Assembly (NCBI RefSeq): GCF_009846745.1
Contig: NZ_AQPF01000020.1
Coordinates: forward strand, 1-64,000
Origin: Alloalcanivorax xiamenensis
GTDB taxonomy: Bacteria > Pseudomonadota > Gammaproteobacteria > Pseudomonadales > Alcanivoracaceae
Reading direction: 5' to 3'
DNA length: 64,000 bases
In this document: positions 27,374 through 35,088 of the stretch, in pieces
Layout of the letters: every line of letters begins with the position of its first letter
Position numbering within the stretch: the stretch's first letter is position 1
Translations under genes and position numbers: made by a program
The notes under the pieces: generated by a model
Told to the model about the DNA's origin: nothing
The model's database searches: none
The model's input: only the letters and a program-made list of their open reading frames with translations

Positions 27374-28819
27374 TTACTCCGGTTCCGCTGCCGCCGTCAG
27401 CGACGGCTTGGTTTGATTCTGTTGTGCCCGCGCGGCGCTAAACACAGCCACTTGCCGGCCTCTCTCTTCATCCACGAACAATACTGCGACGCTTTCATGA
27501 CCCTCACGTAACGCCTGCCACACCAAAGCCAGCATGACCGCCGGCGTGGCACCCTCCAGCGCTCCGGTGCGCCCCAATGCCAGTAACTGGCGGCTGGCGT
27601 CCAGTTCCGGGTTTAAACTCAGAGCCAGCAACGCCGCCTCCTCGAAAGAGCCGGCGCGATAATCCGCATTACTGATCAGCAGTCCCGGCCGCGGATGATC
27701 CGCCGCTTGCTCCGGGCGCAATGCTTCCGCCAACTTCCGAGCCCGGGTCTGCGCACTCTCCGCCCCCTGGCAGGTCACCTCATAGGGGCCCCGGCAGGAC
27801 ATCCTTGCGGTGCCGGTTTGGCCTGTCCCCAGCAGCACACCGGCGACCCCCTCTCCGGGGATCACGCCTTCAGGGGTGCGGCTGGTCATCAATGCGCCTC
27901 GCTTCTGCAAAGTCTGCATTCGCGCCGGATCGATCAACGAGTCCGCTGCCAGCCACAGTTGCCACTGCTCTTCCCTGTCCGGCCGGGCCAGCCGACGCCA
28001 GAATGCCGTTCCCGTACGGGTATCCTCGAACTGAAACCGCCAGTTCAGGCCCACCGCCAGGCCCAGGTCCTCGATCCGGCCGCGCATCATCTTCTCGCAT
28101 AGGGGCACCAGTGAAGGAGAGGCCGCCGGCAACGTCACCGACACCAGTACCGGTGTTGGCCGCATCGGCGAGGAGCGATGCCTCAGGCCCGCGATGACGC
28201 GTTCATCCGTGGGCCCCTCCTGCTCCGGAAGAACGGCGGCCAGTTCCATCAGCAACTCATCAAATACGGGAAGCAGCAATGCCAGGCTACGACGGGCCGA
28301 CTCCTCCACGGGCAGGGTCATGCCCGCGAGCCGGTTCAGCTCCGATGTCACCGCGTCCAGTGAGGCCGCGGTCAGCAGCGGTAGCGGCGCGGCGAATAAT
28401 GGGAGTCCCTGGGCGTCACGCAAAGTGCCATGGAGCTTCGGCGCTTGCGGCGTCATCAAACCTTGCAGCGCTTCTTCCGGTGTTTCACCCGCCGGCAAGC
28501 GCAGCGCCGCGGCAAGCAGATTCAGACTGGTCTGCTCGGCATCCGGTCTTTCGGGGGACTCCGCTGGCGTATCCGCTTTATCGTTGGCGGCGGCCCGACG
28601 GTTACTCCGCCAACGTGCCACTGCCCATAGCAACACCAGCACCACCAGTGGCGCCAGCAGAAGCCAGCCCACCGCCTCGCCTACCCCGGGATCGGTGTTT
28701 CGGATGCGCCAGAAGAGAATCGTCCCTCCCCAGAACAGGGCGAAGACAACAATGACCAGCACGATTCCCTTCAGTGTTTTACCCAAAGTCACCAGTTCTT
28801 CCCGAAACGTTTTTGCCAT
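27374..28819 (-). CDS. T6SS-associated membrane protein with degenerate thiolase/ketosynthase-like C-terminal half
   Basis: I do not know a name for this 481-aa protein. It has two N-terminal membrane helices (about residues 17-38 and 47-66) and then a large soluble domain. The C-terminal half resembles the second half of a beta-ketoacyl synthase. GVIPGEGVAGVLLG near residue 320 matches the family's GFVxGEGAGxLxLE, and LGRTGALEGATPAVMLALVW near 415 matches the SMTGHLLGAAGAVE block. The usual catalytic HGT is replaced by SNADYRAGS, so it is probably not an enzyme. It lies 8 bp before tssM and 6 bp after the immunity-like gene. The fold call is inference from pattern alone. Confidence 0.72.
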   Translation of the reverse strand: MAKTFREELVTLGKTLKGIVLVIVVFALFWGGTILFWRIRNTDPGVGEAVGWLLLAPLVVLVLLWAVARWRSNRRAAANDKADTPAESPERPDAEQTSLNLLAAALRLPAGETPEEALQGLMTPQAPKLHGTLRDAQGLPLFAAPLPLLTAASLDAVTSELNRLAGMTLPVEESARRSLALLLPVFDELLMELAAVLPEQEGPTDERVIAGLRHRSSPMRPTPVLVSVTLPAASPSLVPLCEKMMRGRIEDLGLAVGLNWRFQFEDTRTGTAFWRRLARPDREEQWQLWLAADSLIDPARMQTLQKRGALMTSRTPEGVIPGEGVAGVLLGTGQTGTARMSCRGPYEVTCQGAESAQTRARKLAEALRPEQAADHPRPGLLISNADYRAGSFEEAALLALSLNPELDASRQLLALGRTGALEGATPAVMLALVWQALREGHESVAVLFVDEERGRQVAVFSAARAQQNQTKPSLTAAAEPE

Positions 28820-28825
28820 TCATGT

Positions 28826-29320
28826 TTAATTTGCAACGGGGCAGGCATCGGGCTTCACCCCCAAGTCATGAACCACCCGGCCTCCGGAGGGGGATTGGGA
28901 CAAGCAAAAGTGGCTGGAATACCATCGGCCGCTACGGTCATCCCCAACGCGGGAGGTGTTCATCTGAACTGAATAGATTAGCCCTGAATGAAGTTGTTCA
29001 ATGGCAGGCGGCAGCTCATGCATCTGTGCATCTACATTCTCGAAGGCCTGACGCCAGAGAATACAATCCTTCTTATTGATAACTGGCCTGGGAGCATCAA
29101 TCCCGTCCACCCAAAGGATCTCCCCTTTTTGCCCACCCTGATCAAGGCGGGAAACTTGAAGAAAGCTCACCGTCCAATCCGAGAACCCTGAGTCCTTCAA
29201 CGCAAAACAAGGAACGCCATTTTGATCCAGAACACGGGCTGTCCCTCCATAGTGAGAAACACTCGCAAAACAGCCGTTTAGAAGAATCAGTGCAGGGATT
29301 AACAAGACGAATTTCCTCAT
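28826..29320 (-). CDS. Periplasmic lipoprotein, candidate T6SS immunity protein
   Basis: The 164-aa product has a clear lipoprotein signal (LLIPALILLNGC, Cys about residue 17). The mature part has GGTARVLDQNGVPCFAL, a W near the middle, and a Cys-containing SSHFCLSQSP segment, resembling 'putative T6SS immunity periplasmic lipoprotein' families (DUF7480-like, from memory). It overlaps the stop of the PAAR-metallopeptidase effector gene by 4 bp. That places a periplasmic protector right behind a toxin likely delivered to the periplasm. Immunity function is inferred from family likeness and position. Confidence 0.75.
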   Translation of the reverse strand: MRKFVLLIPALILLNGCFASVSHYGGTARVLDQNGVPCFALKDSGFSDWTVSFLQVSRLDQGGQKGEILWVDGIDAPRPVINKKDCILWRQAFENVDAQMHELPPAIEQLHSGLIYSVQMNTSRVGDDRSGRWYSSHFCLSQSPSGGRVVHDLGVKPDACPVAN

Positions 29321-30609
29321 TCGTTCTCTCCATACTGATAATAATCGGCGCTGCGTTCCTCAGATCTCTTCTCGCGGCGTGCATCCCGTCTTTCCTTTCC
29401 GCCGCCGGGCAAATTGGCCACGTCACCGGGGTCACGCAGAAAATTTTCCAGAATCATTTCAAGCAAGGGCAAATGGGAGAACACCTTATAACGGTCCTGA
29501 GCTACCCCATATCGGTTGCCAAGAACTTTCAGCGAGAAATAGTCACCTATGATGTCGCCCTGCTGTTCCATGTTGTAATCGGAAAACCGTGCGGCAGGGT
29601 CGGCATCATACTCATAGGGCATGAGCCACCCGAGAGGGTTACCGCGCTTCCACTTTACCGGAAACCCCAACTGGTACTGCCAGACATGGGTCATTTCATG
29701 CATGAACCAAATCTGCCCCGAAGGACCAGAATCACGATCATTAGAGAAATCTTGTTTGAATTCCTTCGGATTGAAATACATCTCTCCATTAGGGGTCATT
29801 GCCGTATCGTTGGGCTGCAGCCCAAACCACAAATACTCGCCGTTGTGGACGCGGACCCGTCCGTAGTCGATGGAATCACCAAATATCAGCCGGGCCATGG
29901 CGATTTCCCCGGAGGTCAACCCTCGTGATTCGCCTTCCGGCGTGGCCACGGTGGCCAACGAGCTGCCCACCTGCTGGTCGCTGGTGGTTACATTGTCCAC
30001 GTCGACCTCCAGACTGGATGCCTCATGCCCGTGTCGTTGATCACCGCAGCATTCCGGCCGCGAGGAGGAAAGTGTCGCCTTGACCACTTTTCTAGGCTGG
30101 TCGGTTTCAACACGACGGCTGCGCCCGTCATCATCGGTTTCCCCTTCGACCACGCTGCCGTCGTCCATTTCCAGCCGGTAGCTAACCCCGGCCAGGGGCG
30201 CTCCCTTGGCGTTGACGAAACGTATTTGCTCATCGTATCGGGAAGTGCGGGCACCGATGACCGCGGCGGAAACGCCCACGACCGTGGCAAGACCGGCAGC
30301 CACCGCGCCGAGATCGCTACCTTTTTTACCGCCACCGGCATCCACCACGGACCCTGCCTGACTGGAAATCAGGGTCGCGCCGCAAGCGGTCTTGTCACCA
30401 TGGCGGGCCACGGGCTGGCCGTCGACGAGATTGGTGGGATCGCCAGTGGCGATGGTGGTGATGATGGGGGAAGGGCCGTGTTTGGGGCAGATGACCTTGT
30501 CGCCGACCCGGGCCACTCCCTTGCCGTCGATATCGGTGGTGGTGGAAGCACCGATGACGGTGCCGCCATGGTCGGTCTTGTCACCCAGTACTATGATCGG
30601 CCGTGACAT
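29317..30609 (-). CDS. PAAR-tipped T6SS effector with transthyretin-like linker and zinc metallopeptidase domain
   Basis: The protein (430 aa) has three parts. Residues 1-90 are a PAAR domain (RPIIVLGDKTDHGGTV, TTTDIDGKGVARVGDKV, CPKHGP, ARHGDKTACGATL), which caps the VgrG spike. Residues about 125-195 form a transthyretin-like domain (FVNAKGAPLAGVSYRLEMDDG). The C-terminal part has an HExxH zinc site, HEMTH near residue 304, typical of a metallopeptidase. The start at 30609 is chosen because GAGG lies 9 nt upstream and the PAAR then starts normally. A GTG 5 codons earlier is weaker. The immunity-like lipoprotein gene overlaps its stop by 4 bp. The substrate is unknown. Confidence 0.87.
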   Translation of the reverse strand: MSRPIIVLGDKTDHGGTVIGASTTTDIDGKGVARVGDKVICPKHGPSPIITTIATGDPTNLVDGQPVARHGDKTACGATLISSQAGSVVDAGGGKKGSDLGAVAAGLATVVGVSAAVIGARTSRYDEQIRFVNAKGAPLAGVSYRLEMDDGSVVEGETDDDGRSRRVETDQPRKVVKATLSSSRPECCGDQRHGHEASSLEVDVDNVTTSDQQVGSSLATVATPEGESRGLTSGEIAMARLIFGDSIDYGRVRVHNGEYLWFGLQPNDTAMTPNGEMYFNPKEFKQDFSNDRDSGPSGQIWFMHEMTHVWQYQLGFPVKWKRGNPLGWLMPYEYDADPAARFSDYNMEQQGDIIGDYFSLKVLGNRYGVAQDRYKVFSHLPLLEMILENFLRDPGDVANLPGGGKERRDARREKRSEERSADYYQYGENE

Positions 30610-30768
30610 ATCGCCAATCCTCACATCCTGTGAACGGAATCTTTCCTTGCGCCGGTACCGGATCGCTTGCCGGCCAGTAAACCGTGGGGAAGTATATCAG
30701 GGTTCCACCTCGGGGAACCAATCGCGTTGGCATTGTCGGGAAATGGACGGTTGGTAAATGGACGGGCC

Positions 30769-31560
30769 CTAGGAACCATTCCGGGCGTCGAGCCGGGCCT
30801 GACGCGCCCGCCGGGCCGCCAGGCAGCGGTCACGCGACTCCACATGGACGTAGTCCTTGAGGTTGGTCCAATCCCCTCCCCAGGTTAACCCCGCCTCCTT
30901 GGCCAGCTCTCCGTACAGGAAGTAGGCCTGGCGGGTCCACGCGTCCTCCATGTCCCATTGCAGCATGCCGTCCCTGAGCGGCGCGCTGTCCACCGCCAGT
31001 CCATATTGGTGGCAACTGCGCCAGGCTCCGGCCAGACTGGCCCCCTTGCCCATCAGTTTCTTCTGCCGTTCGGCGTCACGAAACCCCTCCACCAGCACCA
31101 TTTCGACGCCGTATTGCTGTTTCATCACCCGGTAGATCGCCAGTACCCGCTGGCGCAGAGCACCGTCGACCTTGTCCCAGCGGCGATCAGCACTGATCAC
31201 CTCCGGATGGAATCGACGCATTTCGGCATTGGTGAAAACCTCCGGAGGCGGCGCAGGCGGCGGCACCAGCCTTTCGCCGCGCAGCAGTTCCGCGATCATC
31301 GAGTGGGATTCCGCCAGATCGGTGCCGCGAAAGGGCTTCAGCTCCACGTTTTGACGCAGCGAGACCACCAGCAGCGGCGGCACCACCAGAACCAGCGCCA
31401 CCACCACCGCCAGCACGCCATGGCGCCGCATCTGGTCAGGCAGGCGCCATCGGCGCGTTGGCGCGGCCCTCATCCCCCGTCTGCGCTCGGGTAGCATCCA
31501 CCAGCCAAGCCCGAGGCACAGCAGCAAAAACAGTGTGATCAGCACTACAATCAGAAACAC
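30769..31560 (-). CDS. M15-family peptidoglycan peptidase, TagX-like T6SS accessory
   Basis: The 263-aa protein has two N-terminal hydrophobic stretches (about residues 3-22 and 48-67) and a C-terminal M15 peptidase domain. Zinc ligands are visible in SCHQYGLAVDSA (His about 183, Asp about 190) and in YVHVE (His about 238), and GGDWTNLKDY is also a family feature of L-alanyl-D-glutamate or L,D-endopeptidases. In Acinetobacter, the M15 enzyme TagX opens peptidoglycan for T6SS assembly. The gene heads the tssM operon here, so the same role is likely. A toxin role is less likely because there is no linked immunity gene of its own. Confidence 0.85.
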   Translation of the reverse strand: MFLIVVLITLFLLLCLGLGWWMLPERRRGMRAAPTRRWRLPDQMRRHGVLAVVVALVLVVPPLLVVSLRQNVELKPFRGTDLAESHSMIAELLRGERLVPPPAPPPEVFTNAEMRRFHPEVISADRRWDKVDGALRQRVLAIYRVMKQQYGVEMVLVEGFRDAERQKKLMGKGASLAGAWRSCHQYGLAVDSAPLRDGMLQWDMEDAWTRQAYFLYGELAKEAGLTWGGDWTNLKDYVHVESRDRCLAARRARQARLDARNGS

Positions 31561-31647
31561 GGCATGCCTTCCATGTCGATACCGTCGTTGACGGCACTCC
31601 CCCAGTAGTTAGAATGCGGGTGGGTAATTTAACGGCAAGGACAGCTT

Positions 31648-32574
31648 TTGAATACCGGCCACTCAGCGGCGCCAAGTCTTGTGACCTCCGGTAAGGACGC
31701 GCCCGATACTGCCCAGGGAGGCAGAATACTAGCGGACATGGAAGAACGCCCGGCCAAAAAGGGCGTTCCCGATGCCCTGTCGCGCCTGCGTCGCCTGTTC
31801 TCACCGATCACACTGGTCGCCGTCGCGCTGTTGCTGGCCTTGCCCTGGTTGTTCGCTCAATGGTGGTCCACGCCCATTCCCCCGGCTCAGTCTCCCTCGT
31901 CTCTGGCGTCCTCCTCCCAGACGAAAATCACACCTCCCGCGGCCGCCACGGCGCCAGAGCCGGTAACCGGAACCGTTTCGCAAGCGGATCCTCTGGCGCG
32001 GATCGGCGGGGCGGTGATCATCGATGACCGGACCGATGAGATCGCCGGGGAAGCCAAGGTGTCCCGGCCGGCCCCTAACGGCATATCGTCCCCGGTGGCA
32101 TCATCCTCCCAGGTGGCCACGGCCGGGCAACCACGAACATCGGCACCCCGCCGCACCGACAGCCGCCTGGCCACCGCGGCTACGACGGTACGCTCCGGTT
32201 CACGGGTGAACCAGCTGGACCCGGTGGAAGTGAAAAACGACGGCACGCTGGGCCCGGTGCTGCACGATCTGGTGCGCGACGGCCATCTCAGCGAACAGCA
32301 TCGAGACACCGAAAGCAGCCGCAATGAGGCCATTGATGCGCTGATGTTGCGGATTTACGGCGAAACCCGGCAGACCCTGGCGTCCCTGTCGGAGCCACCG
32401 GTACCGCCGGTGTCCACAATTCCGCAACTGCCCACATCGCTGGCGGTGCAAAAGCAACTGCGCGCCTGCCCTCCACCCAATACCCTCAATGGCATTCAAT
32501 GCCGCAATGAGGTCTGTAGCCGTTACGCCGGCCAGGACGCGGCCTGCCCCACGCCTCGCGCCAGAGCCCGCTAA
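31648..32574 (+). CDS. Unknown single-pass membrane protein
   Basis: I do not recognise this protein. From the TTG start at 31648 (AAGGA 6 nt upstream) it is 308 aa. An internal ATG at 31738 would give 278 aa but has no good ribosome site. One membrane helix (LVAVALLLALPWLFAQW, about residues 54-70) is followed by a Pro/Ser/Ala-rich linker and a C-terminal part with a helical segment (EVKNDGTLGPVLHDLVRDG). Near the end are four Cys (RACPPP, IQCRNEVCSRYAG, AACPTP), suggesting two periplasmic disulfides. It is divergent from the M15 peptidase gene, so it may belong to the T6SS region, but that is only positional. Confidence 0.7.
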   Translation: MNTGHSAAPSLVTSGKDAPDTAQGGRILADMEERPAKKGVPDALSRLRRLFSPITLVAVALLLALPWLFAQWWSTPIPPAQSPSSLASSSQTKITPPAAATAPEPVTGTVSQADPLARIGGAVIIDDRTDEIAGEAKVSRPAPNGISSPVASSSQVATAGQPRTSAPRRTDSRLATAATTVRSGSRVNQLDPVEVKNDGTLGPVLHDLVRDGHLSEQHRDTESSRNEAIDALMLRIYGETRQTLASLSEPPVPPVSTIPQLPTSLAVQKQLRACPPPNTLNGIQCRNEVCSRYAGQDAACPTPRARAR

Positions 32575-32646
32575 GCCGCTTTACCCGACCTGTTCCGGCG
32601 GGGATACTGAAGTTCTCCCCCAACACCCCCTGCCCGGGAGCCAGCC

Positions 32647-33594
32647 ATGAGCAACGTCACCACCGGGGCGGAGCTGATCGACTGTCCGCAAAACTGCGAG
32701 CGTCCCACCGTCCGTGCCCTGCCCTCGCAAAGCAAGATTCTCGGAAGCGGCCTGCCGATCGTTCGCCATCTGCCGGTCCGTGAACAACGACGTATCGGAC
32801 CCTGGTGTTTTCTCGACCATATCGGCCCCACGGATTTGGAGGCCGATAACGGCGTCAATGTCGGCCCCCATCCGCATATCGGATTACAGACCGTCACCTG
32901 GTTGTTCGAGGGTGCGCTTTTGCATAAAGACAGCCTCGGCCATGAGCAGGTTATCCGCCCCGGCCAGCTCAACCTGATGACCGCCGGCCGGGGCATCTGT
33001 CATTCCGAGGAAAGCCCTCCCGGCTTCTCCGGTCCGATCCATGGCTTGCAGTTCTGGATTGCCCTGCCGGAATCGGATGAAGACACCAACCCGGCCTTCG
33101 CCCACCACACCGATCTGCCACAATGGCGCCAGGGTGATGCCCTCGTCACCCTGGTGGTCGGCGAGCTGGACGGCCGTCGGTCTCCAGCACGGGTATTTTC
33201 TCCTTTGGTTGGCGCCCACATCCGCGCCGATGGGGATACCACCCTGAGCCTGCCAGTGCCGGCTTCCTTCGAGTTGGGCGTCTGTGTCAACCAAGGCCAT
33301 GCCCGCCTGGAGGGCGCTCCCATGGATACCGGCAGTCTCTATTACCTTGGCCAGGGTCGCGAGCAGGTGACGCTGGAGTTGGACGACGGCGCGGACATCA
33401 TGCTGCTTGGCGGCGAGCCTCTCGGGCAACCGGTGTTGCTGTGGTGGAATTTTGTCGGTCGTGACCAGGCGCGTATCGAGACGGCCATCAAGGACTGGCA
33501 GCGCTATCCCAACGACCGCTTTGGCGCGGTGGAGGCCTACGACGGTGCGCCGTTGACGGCCCCGCCCCTGGATCCTCGCACCAAACTGAAATGA
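32647..33594 (+). CDS. Pirin family protein
   Basis: The 315-aa protein is a bicupin of the pirin family. The N-terminal cupin has PHPHIGLQTVTWLFEGALLH (metal-binding His pair), then HEQVIRPGQLNLMTAGRGICHSE, the most conserved pirin block. Some bacterial pirins are quercetin dioxygenases and others bind regulators or enzymes, and the sequence does not say which applies. It lies 72 bp after the unknown membrane protein gene and may be co-transcribed with it. Confidence 0.92.
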   Translation: MSNVTTGAELIDCPQNCERPTVRALPSQSKILGSGLPIVRHLPVREQRRIGPWCFLDHIGPTDLEADNGVNVGPHPHIGLQTVTWLFEGALLHKDSLGHEQVIRPGQLNLMTAGRGICHSEESPPGFSGPIHGLQFWIALPESDEDTNPAFAHHTDLPQWRQGDALVTLVVGELDGRRSPARVFSPLVGAHIRADGDTTLSLPVPASFELGVCVNQGHARLEGAPMDTGSLYYLGQGREQVTLELDDGADIMLLGGEPLGQPVLLWWNFVGRDQARIETAIKDWQRYPNDRFGAVEAYDGAPLTAPPLDPRTKLK

Positions 33595-33701
33595 GCCGTT
33601 CTCGCCTGGGCGGCGTTGCCCGCCCTGTTGCCCTCACGTCGGCGACTGTTCCGCCGCTCTTTGGTAATGATGGAATTGACCTACCGCTCGGAATGTAACG
33701 C

Positions 33702-33730
33702 TTGCACTTTAGTTCTTTAAGATGTAAATC
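33702..33730 (+). promoter_or_regulatory. Possible sigma70 promoter for the MFS gene
   Basis: TTGCAC (33702-33707) is followed after 17 bp by TAAATC (33725-33730) about 60 bp upstream of the MFS start at 33791. The -10 is imperfect, so support is modest. Confidence 0.35.
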
Positions 33731-33790
33731 ATAGCCGGCCTGATCACCGGAGCCGGCCCGGCGCCGGTTTCGAAAGAAGGAATGCATACC

Positions 33791-35050
33791 ATGACTCGTC
33801 AGCAGACCGGCTCCCTCTATTTTGGCTGGTACATTGTCGGCGCCGCGACCACCATCACGCTGCTCACCGTGGGCATGCGCATGGGAATCGGCCCGTTCTT
33901 CAAGCCCATCGCCGAGGACCTGGGGTTGAGCCGCACGGTGCTCTCCACCATCGTCGCCCTAGGCATGCTTGCCTATGGAATCGGCATGCCGATCGCCGGT
34001 TTTCTGGCGCAAAAGTACGGCAGCCGGGCAGTCTTGCTGCTGGGGACCGCCATCGTCGTCGTTTCCAGTATCTGGTCGGTTAATGCCACCGATCCATTCA
34101 GCTTCTTCATGGCCTTTGGCATTCTGTTGTCACTGGGATTCTCCTTTACCAGTCCGGTGGCATTGACGCCGGTGATCAGCCGATGGTTCACACGCCAGCG
34201 CGGCAAGGCCCTGTTCTACCTCTCCACCGGCTCCATGGCCGGCATCGCCGTGATGACGCCGCTGTTGACCTTTACCATTGAACGCTACGGCTGGCAGCAC
34301 ACCCTGATCGGGTTCACCGTGCTGTTCGTGCTGCTGGTGATCCCCGCGGCACTGATGATCATCCGCGACGAGGCCCCCGAGCATACAGATCTGCTGCCCG
34401 GCGACAGCGGCGGCGGCAAATCCGCGCCGCCACTGGCCCCCTTGGCACAACTTACCAGCCTGGCGGCGATGCGCACCCTGCCTTTCTGCAAAATCGCGCT
34501 GGGCCTGTTTGCCTGCGGTTTCAGTATGAATCTGCTCGGCAGTCATGGGGTTCCGATGCTCACTGACCACGGTTTCGATCCCATTACCGCCGCCCTGGGT
34601 ATCGGTTTGATCGGCCTGGTGGCGATCCCCAGCACACTGGTGCTTGGCCATCTCGCCGACCAGGTCCCTCGCCGCAACCTGCTGGCGGCCATCTATTTGA
34701 TTCGTGGCCTCGGTTTCATAGGTCTGATGATGGTGCCCTCGGTGTGGTATCTGTACGCCGTGGCGGCGGTGGGCGGCATCGTCTGGGCCGGCAGCATCGC
34801 GCTGTCCTCGGCGATTCTGGCCGATGTCTACGGTATCCGTTCGGTGGGCGTGCTCTACGGTTGGGCCTACCTGGGGCATCAGATCGGCGCGATGATCAGT
34901 TCCTGGCTGGGTGGCTGGGGTTACGAAACCTTTGGTACCCATTGGGTGGCCTTTGGCAGCGCTGCCGCCATCCTGGTGGTGGCCGGATTGGTGTCCTTGC
35001 GCCTACCCGACGCCCGCTTCTTCCGACAGCCCGAGCCGAGCCGGGCATGA
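33791..35050 (+). CDS. MFS transporter (monocarboxylate/oxalate-formate antiporter-like)
   Basis: The 419-aa protein has about twelve membrane helices with a loop of about 30 polar residues in the middle (near residue 210, PLAPLAQ after GDSGGGK). It begins LYFGWYIVGAATTITLLTVG, the usual start for MCT-like and oxalate/formate-type MFS proteins. Between helices 2 and 3 is GFLAQKYGSRAVLL. The second ATG at 33791 is chosen because AGGA lies about 9 nt upstream, while the ATG at 33782 overlaps that site. It is convergent with an amidase gene. A carboxylate or amide-derived substrate is possible but not shown. Confidence 0.87.
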   Translation: MTRQQTGSLYFGWYIVGAATTITLLTVGMRMGIGPFFKPIAEDLGLSRTVLSTIVALGMLAYGIGMPIAGFLAQKYGSRAVLLLGTAIVVVSSIWSVNATDPFSFFMAFGILLSLGFSFTSPVALTPVISRWFTRQRGKALFYLSTGSMAGIAVMTPLLTFTIERYGWQHTLIGFTVLFVLLVIPAALMIIRDEAPEHTDLLPGDSGGGKSAPPLAPLAQLTSLAAMRTLPFCKIALGLFACGFSMNLLGSHGVPMLTDHGFDPITAALGIGLIGLVAIPSTLVLGHLADQVPRRNLLAAIYLIRGLGFIGLMMVPSVWYLYAVAAVGGIVWAGSIALSSAILADVYGIRSVGVLYGWAYLGHQIGAMISSWLGGWGYETFGTHWVAFGSAAAILVVAGLVSLRLPDARFFRQPEPSRA

Positions 35051-35053
35051 TCC

Positions 35054-35076
35054 GGCGGGGCACGGGCCCCGCCTTT
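35054..35076 (+). terminator. Hairpin terminator after the MFS gene
   Basis: GGCGGGGC and GCCCCGCC arms (35054-35061 and 35066-35073) with a 4-nt loop are followed by TTT just past the MFS stop. The short T-run makes it a moderate intrinsic terminator. Confidence 0.5.
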
Positions 35077-35088
35077 GCGTACCGACAG

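Noticed and set aside
33595..33640. GGGCGG/CCGCCC stem after the pirin gene as a terminator
   Set aside because: The arms are short and there is no T-run, so it is not a convincing terminator.
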